A DNA stretch of 64,000 nucleotides from Acinetobacter johnsonii CIP 64.6 (GCF_000368045.1 NZ_KB849235.1:458245-522244); one strand, 5' to 3'. Shown: positions 34,022 through 43,982, numbered from the stretch's first letter. Numbers and translations are program-made. Notes: generated by a model from the sequence alone, not told the origin.

Positions 34022-35404
34022 ATGAACGCGGTTACTGCTTCATTTACAGATTACAAAGTTGCTGATATTTCACTCGCTGACTACGGCCGTAAAGAAATCA
34101 AACTTGCTGAAGCAGAAATGCCAGCACTTATGGGCCTACGTAAGCGTTATGCTGCTGCAAAACCACTTGCTGGTGCAAAAATCCTTGGTTGTATCCACAT
34201 GACCATTCAAACTGCGGTTCTTATTGAAACCCTAGTTGAATTAGGCGCCGAAGTTCGTTGGACATCTTGTAACATCTTCTCTACTCAAGATCATGCTGCT
34301 GCAGCAATTGCGGCTTCAGGTGTACCTGTATTTGCTTGGAAAGGTGAAACAGAAGAAGAGTACATGTGGTGTTTAGAACAACAAATCAATGTAAATGGCA
34401 CACCTTGGGATGCCAACATGATTTTGGATGATGGTGGTGATTTAACCCTCCTTGTTCATGAAAAATACCCTGAAGTAATTGCAAAAATTCACGGCGTAAC
34501 TGAAGAAACGACTACAGGTGTTCAACGTCTGTATGAAATGCTTCGTGACGGTACTTTGAAAGTTCCTGCAATCAACGTCAACGATTCAGTAACTAAGTCT
34601 AAAAATGACAACAAATATGGTTGCCGCCACTCACTGAATGATGCCATCAAACGCGGTACGGATATGCTTTTATCTGGTCGTCGTGCGCTTGTGATCGGTT
34701 ACGGTGACGTAGGTAAAGGTTCTGCTCAATCACTTCGTCAAGAAGGCATGATTGTACGTGTAACTGAAGTTGACCCTATCTGTGCAATGCAAGCATGCAT
34801 GGACGGTTACGAAGTTGTATCTCCATACAAAAATGGCGTACAGACTGGTAAAAAAGAAGACATCAATGTTGACCTTCTTGAAAACACTGACCTGATCGTA
34901 ACGACAACAGGTAACTACCACGTATGTGACGCTGCAATGCTTGATTCATTAAAAGCAGGTGCAGTGGTGTGTAACATCGGTCACTTCGACACTGAAATCG
35001 ACACAAACTACTTACGTGGTTACAAGTGGGTTGAAGTGAAACCTCAAGTTCACCAAGTTTATCGTTCAGAAGATGAAAACAACTACTTGATCCTTCTTTC
35101 TGAAGGTCGCTTAGTTAACCTAGGTAATGCAACAGGTCACCCATCACGTATTATGGATGGTTCATTTGCCAACCAAGTACTAGGTCAAATGCACTTGTTC
35201 GCTGAAAAATTTGCGGATCTTGCTGAAGATCAAAAACAAGCGGCTATTCGCGTAGAACTACTTCCTAAGAAATTAGATGAAGAAGTTGCGGCAGCAATGG
35301 TTGCTGGTTTTGGCGGTGTGTTAACAACTTTGACTCAAGTACAAGCAGATTACTTAGGTGTTCAAGTTGAAGGCCCATTCAAGTCGGATGCTTATAAATA
35401 CTAA
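34022..35404 (+). CDS. ahcY: Adenosylhomocysteinase (SAH hydrolase)
   Basis: Splits S-adenosylhomocysteine to adenosine and homocysteine, relieving product inhibition of methyltransferases. The 460-residue protein has the typical MTIQTAVLIETLVELGAEVRW near residue 60-80, a substrate block KSKNDNKYGCRHSL near 193-206, the NAD motif IGYGDVGKGSAQSL near 223-237 and the C-terminal GPFKSDAYKY ending required for the tetramer. The ATG at 34022, six bases after AGGAG, is preferred to the adjacent GTG. It is preceded by a SAH riboswitch and followed by metF. Confidence 0.97.
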   Translation: MNAVTASFTDYKVADISLADYGRKEIKLAEAEMPALMGLRKRYAAAKPLAGAKILGCIHMTIQTAVLIETLVELGAEVRWTSCNIFSTQDHAAAAIAASGVPVFAWKGETEEEYMWCLEQQINVNGTPWDANMILDDGGDLTLLVHEKYPEVIAKIHGVTEETTTGVQRLYEMLRDGTLKVPAINVNDSVTKSKNDNKYGCRHSLNDAIKRGTDMLLSGRRALVIGYGDVGKGSAQSLRQEGMIVRVTEVDPICAMQACMDGYEVVSPYKNGVQTGKKEDINVDLLENTDLIVTTTGNYHVCDAAMLDSLKAGAVVCNIGHFDTEIDTNYLRGYKWVEVKPQVHQVYRSEDENNYLILLSEGRLVNLGNATGHPSRIMDGSFANQVLGQMHLFAEKFADLAEDQKQAAIRVELLPKKLDEEVAAAMVAGFGGVLTTLTQVQADYLGVQVEGPFKSDAYKY

Positions 35405-35419
35405 GTTTTATATTTCCTC

Positions 35420-35560
35420 CTCATCCTAGCCTTCTCCCAGTGGGAGAAGGGACTTTTCATTATTAATTCAATTTATAGTGAAAGTCCCCTCTCCTGTAAA
35501 GCGGGTTTTAAGCACTGCTGTAAATCTACGCGCAAGAGAGGGCTCGGAAGAGGTCTAAAT
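35420..35560. repeat. Nested inverted-repeat block between ahcY and metF
   Basis: CCTTCTCCC / GGGAGAAGG (35430-35450) forms a tight hairpin, GGGACTTTTCA (35449-35459) pairs with TGAAAGTCCC (35479-35488), and CCCTCTC near 35487 matches GAGAGGG near 35534. This looks like a repeated intergenic element of Acinetobacter chromosomes and may also end or stabilise the ahcY transcript. Only one copy lies in this window. Confidence 0.5.
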
Positions 35561-35589
35561 AAAAAGCATTTATAAAAAAGGATTTGAAC

Positions 35590-36426
35590 ATGTCGAAACA
35601 CATTCCTATTTCTTTTGAGTTTTTCCCGACCAAAACGGATGCGGGCGCAGAAAAACTGAAAGTTGTACACCAAGAATTACAGCTGCTCAACCCAGAGTTT
35701 TTCTCAATTACCTATGGTGCAGGTGGTTCAACCCGTGAACGCACCTTAGCAGCCATTGCAGAATTTAATGGTAAAGGCACACCTGTTGCCCCTCACTTGT
35801 CTTGTATTGGTGATGACAAAGCACGTATTGCTGAGTTACTCGACATTTATAAAGATCAAGGCATTGACCGTATTGTGGCGCTGCGTGGTGACTTACCTTC
35901 AGGTCAAGTTGGCCTAGGGGAACTACCTTATGCTACGGATTTGGTACGTTTTATCCGTGAACATTCGGGCGATCATTTCAAAATTGAGGTTGCCGCTTAT
36001 CCAGAAATGCACCCTCAAGCAGATAGTTTTGACCTAGACATTCAACGTTTTTGCGACAAAGCCAATGCAGGTGCGAATGCGGCACTGACTCAGTTCTTCT
36101 TTAATCCAGATGCCTACTTCTACTTTGTAGATCGCATTCAAAAAGAAGGCGTGAACATTCCAGTTGCACCAGGCATTATGCCAATTACCAATGCCAGCAA
36201 CTTGATTCGCTTTGCAGATTGTACAGGCGCTGAGATTCCACGTTGGATTCGTAAACAACTTGCAACTTATGGTGACGATACTGCCAGCATCAAAGCCTTC
36301 GGTCATGAAGTGATTGTGAAGCTTTGTGAACGCCTGATTGCTGGTGGCGCACCGAGTTTGCACTTCTACACCATGAATACGACTGATCCTACCCGCCAGC
36401 TTGTACTAGACCTCGGTTTAGCATAA
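35590..36426 (+). CDS. metF: Methylenetetrahydrofolate reductase
   Basis: Flavoenzyme that makes 5-methyltetrahydrofolate for remethylation of homocysteine. The 278-residue protein has SFEFFPTKTDAG at residues 9-20, FFSITYGAGGSTRERT near 38-53, and VALRGDLPSG near 97-106, all folate/FAD-site residues. The ATG follows AAGGA; a TTG two codons upstream is not used. Placed after ahcY, it completes the methyl-cycle pairing: ahcY supplies homocysteine and MetF the methyl donor. Confidence 0.95.
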   Translation: MSKHIPISFEFFPTKTDAGAEKLKVVHQELQLLNPEFFSITYGAGGSTRERTLAAIAEFNGKGTPVAPHLSCIGDDKARIAELLDIYKDQGIDRIVALRGDLPSGQVGLGELPYATDLVRFIREHSGDHFKIEVAAYPEMHPQADSFDLDIQRFCDKANAGANAALTQFFFNPDAYFYFVDRIQKEGVNIPVAPGIMPITNASNLIRFADCTGAEIPRWIRKQLATYGDDTASIKAFGHEVIVKLCERLIAGGAPSLHFYTMNTTDPTRQLVLDLGLA

Positions 36427-36466
36427 GCATTTAAACTAGATTCACCCTATTTGAGAGTAAAACCGA

Positions 36467-37183
36467 ATGCCTCGTTTTTTTATGGAAGCAGAACTCAATG
36501 TTGATCACACTGTCGAACTGACTGAAACTGTGTTTCACCACTGGGTAAAAGTTTTGCGTGCTCAAGTCGGTGAAACGGCTACCTTGTTTAATGGACAAGG
36601 CGGCGAATATGAAGTGACCTTAAGTGACGTTGCTAAAAAGTCAGCATCAGTTCAGGTCACTGCTTTTAACCCAACCAATCGTACACCTGCGTTTAAAACT
36701 TTACTCGGTCAAGTCATGAGTAAAGGTGATCGTATGGACTATGTCATTCAAAAGGCAGTTGAATTAGGCGTTTCCGAAATTCAACTCTTAACGTCTGAAC
36801 GTTGTGAAATGCGTTTGAAATATGACCGCGACCAAAAGAAGATTGATCATTGGCAAGGCATTGCTATCGCGGCATGCGAACAATGTGGCATGAACATTGT
36901 TCCTACCATCCATGCTCCAGTCAGCTTAGACAAATGGCTCGCATCCGAATTACCTGCGACTCGGCTTGTACTCGCCCCGAATAAAGAAAAAATCGACGTT
37001 TTGGCACATGCGACACCAAACATTGCACTACTCATTGGGCCTGAAGGTGGTTTAAGTGAGGCTGAAATTACAACAGCCAATGAGCACGGTTTTATTAACT
37101 GGTGTATTGGTGAGCGTGTATTACGAACTGAGACAGCACCAGTCGTCGCTTTGTCGATCCTCAACTACAATTTAGTGATTTAA
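36467..37183 (+). CDS. rsmE: 16S rRNA (uracil1498-N3)-methyltransferase RsmE
   Basis: SPOUT methyltransferase acting on U1498 of 16S rRNA. The 238-residue protein has an N-terminal PUA-like part (MPRFFMEAELN, HHWVKVLRAQVG), then the SPOUT domain with a KGDRMDYVIQKAVELGVSEI block near residues 86-105, and the motif LLIGPEGGLSEAE near 190-202 with ERVLRTETA near 217-225. All are family signatures. It is 40 bases downstream of metF on the same strand. Confidence 0.94.
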   Translation: MPRFFMEAELNVDHTVELTETVFHHWVKVLRAQVGETATLFNGQGGEYEVTLSDVAKKSASVQVTAFNPTNRTPAFKTLLGQVMSKGDRMDYVIQKAVELGVSEIQLLTSERCEMRLKYDRDQKKIDHWQGIAIAACEQCGMNIVPTIHAPVSLDKWLASELPATRLVLAPNKEKIDVLAHATPNIALLIGPEGGLSEAEITTANEHGFINWCIGERVLRTETAPVVALSILNYNLVI

Positions 37184-37364
37184 ATCACATAAACAGCCGA
37201 GTCACCCTTTTGTTCTGTTAATATATTGATTATGATGTACAACAATATTACCCTTGACTTATATCAAAATATAAATTGATTGTGTTTTACACAATGTATT
37301 TAAATTTGAAAAAAGACACAACACAACGCCATTGGGTCATAAAAAAAATAAGGTTTCGCGATTC

Positions 37365-40241
37365 ATGCCAGATATTTCTACAGAAAATCTTGATCGGCAC
37401 TTGCAGACTGCGCAAATATCGCATTCCATTAGCCATCTTCGTTTCCTCATCAGTAGTTTACTGATTCTTAATTTTTATATTTTCTGTGCATATCACTATA
37501 ATTTTTCTCAAGATTCTTTTTATTTTAACCTGTGGTTCTTTGTTTCCGAGTTTATCCTCAGTATTTTTTGGCTCGTGAACACCGTGTATTTCAACCCACG
37601 AAATCACTCTGCCAAACATGCGCACCACTGGATTCAAGGCATCTGCTTAAGTATTGGTCTTTTGGTTGCAGCAGGCGTCGTCTGTATCTATTACTACTTA
37701 CCCAGCCTATCTGGCAATTTTAACTATACAAATGCCCTACTCTTATCTGCACTTTTAGTGATTGTCACACAGACCGTTTGCCTCACCTATTTAACGCAAC
37801 GAATCAGTTATTTTTGTTTGGTTTTTATTCCGTCTATCACCCCTTATGTCCTCTCGCAATTTATCAACTTCGATGCCAATCACACTCTTTTTCACCTCGC
37901 TGTGAACTTCATTCTGATTGTAATTTTGCTCTGTGCTAATGCCACCAACCGTATTAATCAGCACTTATCCCGTCTCTCAATTAAAAATAGAGAGCTAAAA
38001 AAAGAAGCTGAAAAACAAGTCGCTTGGACCGATGATTTATGCAAACAGCTACAAAACGAAGTGAATAAATCCAAAGAAATTGAACAACAGTTACAACTGA
38101 ATAATCAATTGCTTGAGCAAAAAGTACGTGAACGAACCTTTGACGTAAATCAAATCAATAAAGACTTAAAAAATAAGCAAGAAAACCTATCGCTTGCCCA
38201 TGAAATTTCAGGTATTCGTCCTTGGGATTGGAATATTAAAGATCGGCTCATTTCCCTGACCAATCATAAACAAGAAAAAGTACTTAAAAACTCCACAGAG
38301 CATCAACTTCAGCTTCAGTACCTAATTCATCCAAATGATATTGCCCCGTTTAAATCTGCAATGAAAAGTCATTTACGGGGTCATTCAGACCGCTATGAAG
38401 CCACTTACCGTGTGCAACACAATAACGGGAAATGGTACTGGGTACATGACACGGGACGCGTCATTGCTCGCGATCCAATCAATCAAAAACCGTTACAAAT
38501 GGTCGGTATTCGACGCGATATTCAACATGAAAAAAGCAACCAAGAACGTCTTCGACTAGCAGCGAGCGTCCTTGAACAAGCTGAACAAGGGATTTTCATC
38601 TTAGATGAAGACCTGCGTTATATCGACGTAAATCCGTTCTTTGAACGTTTGGCTGGCTTTGAGGCTGCACAAATTAATGGCAAGCATCTGTTTGATATTG
38701 TTGCGAACTATAAGTCGCATCAACGCAGCACACATAACCAAATCATTGGGCAGCTCCTAAAAAAAGGAGAATACGATGGTGAACTTAATGAAAAGTTCCT
38801 GTCAGGCAAAGAGCTGTGTATTTGGATGCATCTAAATGCCATTACCGATGAGCAAGATCGTGTCACGCATTATATTGGTATCGTGTCCGATTTAACCGAG
38901 CGTAAATTACAAGAACAGCGTCTTTCCTATTTAGAAAATTACGATACGCTGACTGACTTACCCAACCGTTTTTACTATAACTATCAGCTTCATCAGTACT
39001 TGGTTTCTCAGCAAGACAGCATTAAACAACTGGCGATTATTCGACTCAATATTGACCGTTTCCGCCCATTGAATGAATTCTTAAGCAATAATGGCGGAGA
39101 TGAACTGCTTCGCCAAGTTGCCCAGCGCCTTCGTTTAACCAATGCTGAAGCCTTGATGGTGGCTCACTTAAATGGTGACGATTTTGCAATTGTATATGAG
39201 GTCTCTCATATTCGCCCCTCCGTTCAGGAACACATTGATCGCATTAACAAAGCCTTTAGTCTGCCTTTTGATATTTTTGGTCAAGAGCACATTATTACGC
39301 TTTCAATGGGGATTTCGCAGTACCCTGAACATGGTCGTCAACTGGACTACTTAAACAACTGTGCAGAACAAGCACTGAGTGAAGCAAAACGTTTAGGTGG
39401 AAATGCGACCAAGTTCTACAGCTTGAGTAATACCGTTGCATTAGAAGAAGTAATTTATTTAGAGCGTGATTTAAGGCTAGCGATACAAAACAATGAGTTG
39501 GTGGTTTATTACCAACCCAAAATCAACTTTCACGATCAGAAAATTTATGGTTTTGAGGCTTTGGTACGCTGGAATCACCCAACCAAAGGCATCGTGCCGC
39601 CGGGTCTCTTCATTCCGATGGCAGAAAAAACTAGCTTGATTTCAGATATTGGCCGCATTGTAATTTTACAAACCGCTAAGCAAATCAAAGAATGGAATAA
39701 ATTGGGTTTTGATAATATCTGTGTTTCGGTCAATGTGGTTGCCCAACAATTACAACGTGGACAGCTTTTAAAGGACTTAGATGAAGCCCTTGATCGATAC
39801 AAAATCAGTGGCAGTAGCCTTGAATTAGAAATTACAGAATCCACTTTGGTTGAAAACTCGGAAGCGGTGAAGAACCTCCTTGAAACCATCAAATCGCGTG
39901 GCATTCATATTTCTTTAGATGACTTTGGTACAGGTTATTCATCACTGTCTTACCTAACTGACTTCCCAATCGATACTTTAAAAATTGATCGAAGCTTCAT
40001 TTCAAAGATTGGACACTGCAAACAAGAAGCTATTGTGAGCGCCATGATTGCCATGGGGAAAGCCATGGGTATGACCGTGGTGGCGGAAGGAATTGAGACC
40101 GAACAACAACTAAGTTACCTACAAAACTTAGAATGTGATATCGCGCAAGGTTATTTATTTTCCAAACCTCTTCCGCAGCTCGATGCTACCCAATATTTAA
40201 GAGATCATCTCGACACACCCTCGTATACATACTTAATATAA
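37365..40241 (+). CDS. Membrane PAS-PAS-GGDEF-EAL protein, likely c-di-GMP phosphodiesterase
   Basis: A 958-residue sensor. About six membrane spans lie within residues 20-210, then a coiled coil near 205-270, two PAS domains (starting about 277 and 403), a GGDEF domain from about 526 and an EAL domain from about 700. The GGDEF signature reads NGDDF (near 603-607), so cyclase activity is doubtful. The EAL domain keeps EAL (near 730), N, ITES, DDFGTGYSS (near 851), LKID and AEGIE, so phosphodiesterase activity is expected. The ATG at 37365 replaces a TTG start 11 codons upstream. Confidence 0.9.
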   Translation: MPDISTENLDRHLQTAQISHSISHLRFLISSLLILNFYIFCAYHYNFSQDSFYFNLWFFVSEFILSIFWLVNTVYFNPRNHSAKHAHHWIQGICLSIGLLVAAGVVCIYYYLPSLSGNFNYTNALLLSALLVIVTQTVCLTYLTQRISYFCLVFIPSITPYVLSQFINFDANHTLFHLAVNFILIVILLCANATNRINQHLSRLSIKNRELKKEAEKQVAWTDDLCKQLQNEVNKSKEIEQQLQLNNQLLEQKVRERTFDVNQINKDLKNKQENLSLAHEISGIRPWDWNIKDRLISLTNHKQEKVLKNSTEHQLQLQYLIHPNDIAPFKSAMKSHLRGHSDRYEATYRVQHNNGKWYWVHDTGRVIARDPINQKPLQMVGIRRDIQHEKSNQERLRLAASVLEQAEQGIFILDEDLRYIDVNPFFERLAGFEAAQINGKHLFDIVANYKSHQRSTHNQIIGQLLKKGEYDGELNEKFLSGKELCIWMHLNAITDEQDRVTHYIGIVSDLTERKLQEQRLSYLENYDTLTDLPNRFYYNYQLHQYLVSQQDSIKQLAIIRLNIDRFRPLNEFLSNNGGDELLRQVAQRLRLTNAEALMVAHLNGDDFAIVYEVSHIRPSVQEHIDRINKAFSLPFDIFGQEHIITLSMGISQYPEHGRQLDYLNNCAEQALSEAKRLGGNATKFYSLSNTVALEEVIYLERDLRLAIQNNELVVYYQPKINFHDQKIYGFEALVRWNHPTKGIVPPGLFIPMAEKTSLISDIGRIVILQTAKQIKEWNKLGFDNICVSVNVVAQQLQRGQLLKDLDEALDRYKISGSSLELEITESTLVENSEAVKNLLETIKSRGIHISLDDFGTGYSSLSYLTDFPIDTLKIDRSFISKIGHCKQEAIVSAMIAMGKAMGMTVVAEGIETEQQLSYLQNLECDIAQGYLFSKPLPQLDATQYLRDHLDTPSYTYLI

Positions 40242-40380
40242 ATCAGACTGTTTTAGCTCTAAGTTTGCCTTAAAAAGCACCAGCTATCTCTGGGATATGC
40301 CAGCAACTAATGGTATATTCGGTCTTGTCTACCAAAAACTACCAGCTCCGCTGGCTAACCCACGCTACAAAGAGATTCAG

Positions 40381-42660
40381 ATGGACGATCAATCATTAAA
40401 ACAGCAAGCTTTGTATTATCACGAATTCCCAACCCCAGGGAAAATTAGCGTTACACCTAGCAAGCAGCTGGTCAACCAACACGATTTAGCCTTGGCGTAT
40501 TCACCGGGTGTCGCAGCACCATGTCTTGAAATTGAAAAAGATCCTTCAAAAGCAGCGCTTTATACTGCACGTGGGAACCTTGTTGCCGTGATCACAAATG
40601 GTACTGCCGTTTTAGGTCTAGGTAATATTGGTCCACTTGCTTCTAAACCTGTCATGGAAGGTAAAGGCGTTTTATTTAAAAAATTCGCAGGTGTTGATGT
40701 ATTTGACATCGAAATTGCAGAAAATGATCCTGACAAAATTGTCGATATTGTTGCTGCATTAGAACCGACTTTTGGTGGTATCAACCTTGAAGACATCAAG
40801 GCACCAGAATGCTTCTATATTGAACAAAAACTTCGTGAACGTATGAATATCCCAGTGTTCCACGATGATCAGCATGGTACATCCATTATCGTTGGATCTG
40901 CTTTACTGAATGCTTTGCAATTAAATGGCAAAAAAATTGACGAAATTAAAATCGTCGCTTCAGGCGCAGGTGCTGCAGCTCTGTCTTGCCTAGATTTACT
41001 TTGTGCCATTGGTGCAAAAAAAGAAAATATTATTGTTGCAGACTCACGAGGTCTACTTACAACAAAACGTGAAGGTCTAGACGACTCTAAAAAACGTTAT
41101 GTACAAGATGTTGAAGGCACTCAACTGGCTGACGTGATTGCAGGCGCAGACATGTTCCTCGGTTTATCTGCTGCGGGTATCTTAACCAAAGAAATGGTTA
41201 AGCTGATGGCAAAAGATCCAATTATTTTCGCACTTGCCAACCCAGATCCTGAAATTCTGCCTGAACATGCACACGAAGTTCGTGATGACGTGATCATGGC
41301 GACAGGTCGTTCAGACTATCCAAACCAAGTAAACAACGCACTGTGCTTCCCTTACATTTTCCGTGGTGCTCTTGATGTAGGTGCAACCACCATCAATGAA
41401 GAGATGAAAATTGCATGTGTCTATGCGATTGCGCGTATGGCACACATTGAAGCAGATGCGGCATCTTATGGTGAAAAATCTGCATCCTTTGGTCGTGATT
41501 ACTTAATTCCACGCCCACTTGATCAGCGTCTGATTTTAGAAATTGCACCTGCTGTTGCACAAGCGGCCATGGATTCAGGTGTTGCTAGTCGTCCAATTCA
41601 AGACTTCTCTGCATACCGTCAACGTCTTTCTGAGTTTGTTTATAACTCAGCACTGATGATGAAACCTATTTTTGCTCAAGCAAAATCTGATCCGAAACGT
41701 ATCGCTTATGCTGAAGGTGAAGACCTACGCGTACTTCGTGCAGTACAAATTGCGGTCGATGAAGATCTTGCAAAACCAATTTTAGTCGGTCGTACTGCGG
41801 TTATTGAAGCAAACATTAAAAAGTTAGGCTTACGTCTTGAACATGGTGTGAACATCACGATTGTCGATCAAGAAAAAAATCCTGACTACGAATTGTTTGC
41901 AGATGACTACTACACGCTTATGCAGCGTAAAGGTGTAACACCTGAATATGCACAACGTGAAGCACGTCGTCGTTCAACCTTGATCGCATCGATGTTAGTG
42001 AAACATGGTAAAGCTGACGGTATGCTATGTGGTACGTATTCAAGCTATGATATTCACTTAGACTTCGTTAAAAACATCATTGGTAAAAAAGAAGGTCACA
42101 ACTCTTTCTTTACACTAAATGCTTTAATGCTTGAAGACCGTAACCTGTTCATTGCTGACACTTATGTCAACACCAACCCAACAGCTGAACAGTTGGCTGA
42201 AATGACAATTTTAGCCGCTGAAGAAGTACGTCGTTTTGGTATGACACCACGTGTTGCTCTACTTTCTCACTCAAGCTTCGGTTCAGACCAGACCGACCCA
42301 AGCGCGCAAAAAATGCGTAAAGTGTTTGAGATTTTGACGCAAATCGCGCCAGAACTTGAAGTTGAAGGTGAAATGCATGCGGACGCGGCATTGGATGAAA
42401 ACATCCGTAACTTTGCATACTCAAACTCGCGCTTCAAAGGTTCTGCGAACCTATTAATCATGCCAAACTTAGATGCAGCCAACATTTCATTTAACCTGTT
42501 GAAATCAACTTCAGGTAATAATGTTACCATTGGCCCTATCCTACTTGGCGCAGCGAAACCAGTTCATATTTTGACACCGACAGCAACAACACGTCGTTTA
42601 GTGAATATGACTGCGCTGACTGTAGCGGAAATTCAAGAAGCGGAAAAAAACGGCGACTAA
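40381..42660 (+). CDS. maeB: NADP-dependent malic enzyme with phosphotransacetylase-like domain
   Basis: Decarboxylates malate to pyruvate with NADP reduction. The 759-residue protein has a malic enzyme half (ALAYSPGVAAPCLEI near residues 35-49; the Rossmann segment VASGAGAAALSCLDLL near 198-213) and a C-terminal phosphotransacetylase-like half from about 430 (YAEGEDLRVLRAVQIA) that usually regulates the enzyme rather than acting on acetyl phosphate. The ATG at 40381 starts at MDDQSLKQQALYYHEFP; a longer frame from 40297 is not conserved. NADPH from this enzyme supports growth on acetate and lipids. Confidence 0.94.
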   Translation: MDDQSLKQQALYYHEFPTPGKISVTPSKQLVNQHDLALAYSPGVAAPCLEIEKDPSKAALYTARGNLVAVITNGTAVLGLGNIGPLASKPVMEGKGVLFKKFAGVDVFDIEIAENDPDKIVDIVAALEPTFGGINLEDIKAPECFYIEQKLRERMNIPVFHDDQHGTSIIVGSALLNALQLNGKKIDEIKIVASGAGAAALSCLDLLCAIGAKKENIIVADSRGLLTTKREGLDDSKKRYVQDVEGTQLADVIAGADMFLGLSAAGILTKEMVKLMAKDPIIFALANPDPEILPEHAHEVRDDVIMATGRSDYPNQVNNALCFPYIFRGALDVGATTINEEMKIACVYAIARMAHIEADAASYGEKSASFGRDYLIPRPLDQRLILEIAPAVAQAAMDSGVASRPIQDFSAYRQRLSEFVYNSALMMKPIFAQAKSDPKRIAYAEGEDLRVLRAVQIAVDEDLAKPILVGRTAVIEANIKKLGLRLEHGVNITIVDQEKNPDYELFADDYYTLMQRKGVTPEYAQREARRRSTLIASMLVKHGKADGMLCGTYSSYDIHLDFVKNIIGKKEGHNSFFTLNALMLEDRNLFIADTYVNTNPTAEQLAEMTILAAEEVRRFGMTPRVALLSHSSFGSDQTDPSAQKMRKVFEILTQIAPELEVEGEMHADAALDENIRNFAYSNSRFKGSANLLIMPNLDAANISFNLLKSTSGNNVTIGPILLGAAKPVHILTPTATTRRLVNMTALTVAEIQEAEKNGD

Positions 42661-42695
42661 TTGTTTGTCGTTATACACGTATCTTGTGACTTGAG

Positions 42696-42742
42696 AAAAC
42701 CTCTATTCTGTAGCATGATGGCTGCAAGAATAGAGGTTTTTT
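42696..42742 (+). terminator. Hairpin ending the maeB transcript and embracing the cca Shine-Dalgarno
   Basis: A 14-pair perfect stem, AAAACCTCTATTCT / AGAATAGAGGTTTT, extended by GTAGC/GCTGC across a bulged A, then six Ts. The 3' arm contains AGAGG at 42732-42736, seven bases before the cca ATG, so the terminator would hide the ribosome site of cca. Confidence 0.85.
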
Positions 42743-42743
42743 C

Positions 42744-43967
42744 ATGCAAGTTTATTTAGTAGGCGGTGCGATCCGAGATCAGCTTCTGGGGCACCCCTAT
42801 CACGAAAAAGATTATGTAGTTGTCGGTGCAACGCCTGAACAACTGCTTGTCCAAGGTTTCCAACCTGTAGGTAAAGATTTTCCTGTTTTTTTACATCCTG
42901 AAACAAAAGATGAGTATGCACTTGCCCGTACCGAACGTAAGTCAGGGCATGGTTATCATGGCTTTGAGTTTTATACCGACAGTACTGTTACCTTAGAACA
43001 AGATTTAATTCGGCGTGACCTCACCATCAATGCCATCGCTATGGATGATGAAGGCACACTGTATGACCCCTATGGCGGCCAACGCGACTTAGAGCTCCGT
43101 GTTTTACGTCATGTTTCTGATGCTTTCGTAGAAGACCCACTACGCGTCCTCCGTGTTGCACGATTTGCTGCACGTTATAAAACCCTAGGATTTTCGGTGG
43201 CCGAAGAAACGTTAGCACTGATGCAGCAACTCGCAGACTCGGGTGAACTGGAGGCACTAACCCCTGAACGCGTTTGGAAAGAAACCTCTCGTGCTCTGAT
43301 GGAAGATCATGCCGATGAATACTTTGAAGTGCTACGTCGCTGTGGTGCTTTAAAAGTACTTTTTCCAGAAATCGCGGCACTTTACGGTATTCCACAGCGC
43401 CCTGAGTATCACCCTGAAATTGACTGTGGTATTCATACCATGATGTCCTTACAGCAAGCTTGTCGTGCCAACTACGCACTAGATGTTCGTTTTGCTGTTT
43501 TGGTACATGACTTAGGCAAAGCTCTGACACCTGTGGACGAGCTACCGCGTCATATTATGCATGAAGAACGCGGGGTCAAACCTGTGACTGAAGTGTGTGA
43601 ACGTCTAAAAGTCCCAACGCAGATGAAACAGCTCGCTATTACGGTCTGTAAAGAACATTTGAAATGTCATCAAGCCCTAACCTTAAAACCAGGCACTTTG
43701 TGGCGCTTACTTCAACGCTTAGATGTACTACGTCGTCCAGAACGGGTTGAAGCCTTTGTGCAGGCCTGTGAATGTGACTCACGTGGTCGTTTAGGGCTTG
43801 AAGATCGTGAATACCCACAGTCGGCATATATTTTAAAGGTGATGGATGTTGTGCGAAATATCAAAGCACAAGACCTACCTGCGGATATTAAAGGCCCGGA
43901 TATCGGTGAAATGCTGATTGAACGTCGAATACACGCAATTGGAGAACTGAAGGCTCAATACAGCTAA
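42744..43967 (+). CDS. cca: CCA-adding tRNA nucleotidyltransferase
   Basis: Adds or repairs the 3' CCA of tRNAs. The 407-residue protein shows the class II nucleotidyltransferase head (YLVGGAIRDQLLGHP, residues 4-18; the acidic pair in EKDYVVVG near 21-28), the basic LIRRDLTINAIAMDDEG block near 90-106, and an HD-type phosphohydrolase domain (FAVLVHDLGKALTP near 250-263), as in E. coli-type CCA enzymes. Its ribosome site AGAGG is inside the 3' arm of a terminator-like hairpin. The downstream IS3 element begins about 55 bases after its stop. Confidence 0.94.
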   Translation: MQVYLVGGAIRDQLLGHPYHEKDYVVVGATPEQLLVQGFQPVGKDFPVFLHPETKDEYALARTERKSGHGYHGFEFYTDSTVTLEQDLIRRDLTINAIAMDDEGTLYDPYGGQRDLELRVLRHVSDAFVEDPLRVLRVARFAARYKTLGFSVAEETLALMQQLADSGELEALTPERVWKETSRALMEDHADEYFEVLRRCGALKVLFPEIAALYGIPQRPEYHPEIDCGIHTMMSLQQACRANYALDVRFAVLVHDLGKALTPVDELPRHIMHEERGVKPVTEVCERLKVPTQMKQLAITVCKEHLKCHQALTLKPGTLWRLLQRLDVLRRPERVEAFVQACECDSRGRLGLEDREYPQSAYILKVMDVVRNIKAQDLPADIKGPDIGEMLIERRIHAIGELKAQYS

Positions 43968-43982
43968 ACCTTGATCGACTCA

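Noticed and set aside
40297..40380. Longer start for maeB with 28 extra codons
   Set aside because: The extra residues are not conserved in malic enzymes, and the ATG at 40381 gives the usual MDDQSLKQQALYYHEFP beginning.
43039..43530. 163-residue ORF on the minus strand within cca
   Set aside because: It lies opposite a well-supported essential gene and has no family features; a reading-frame shadow.
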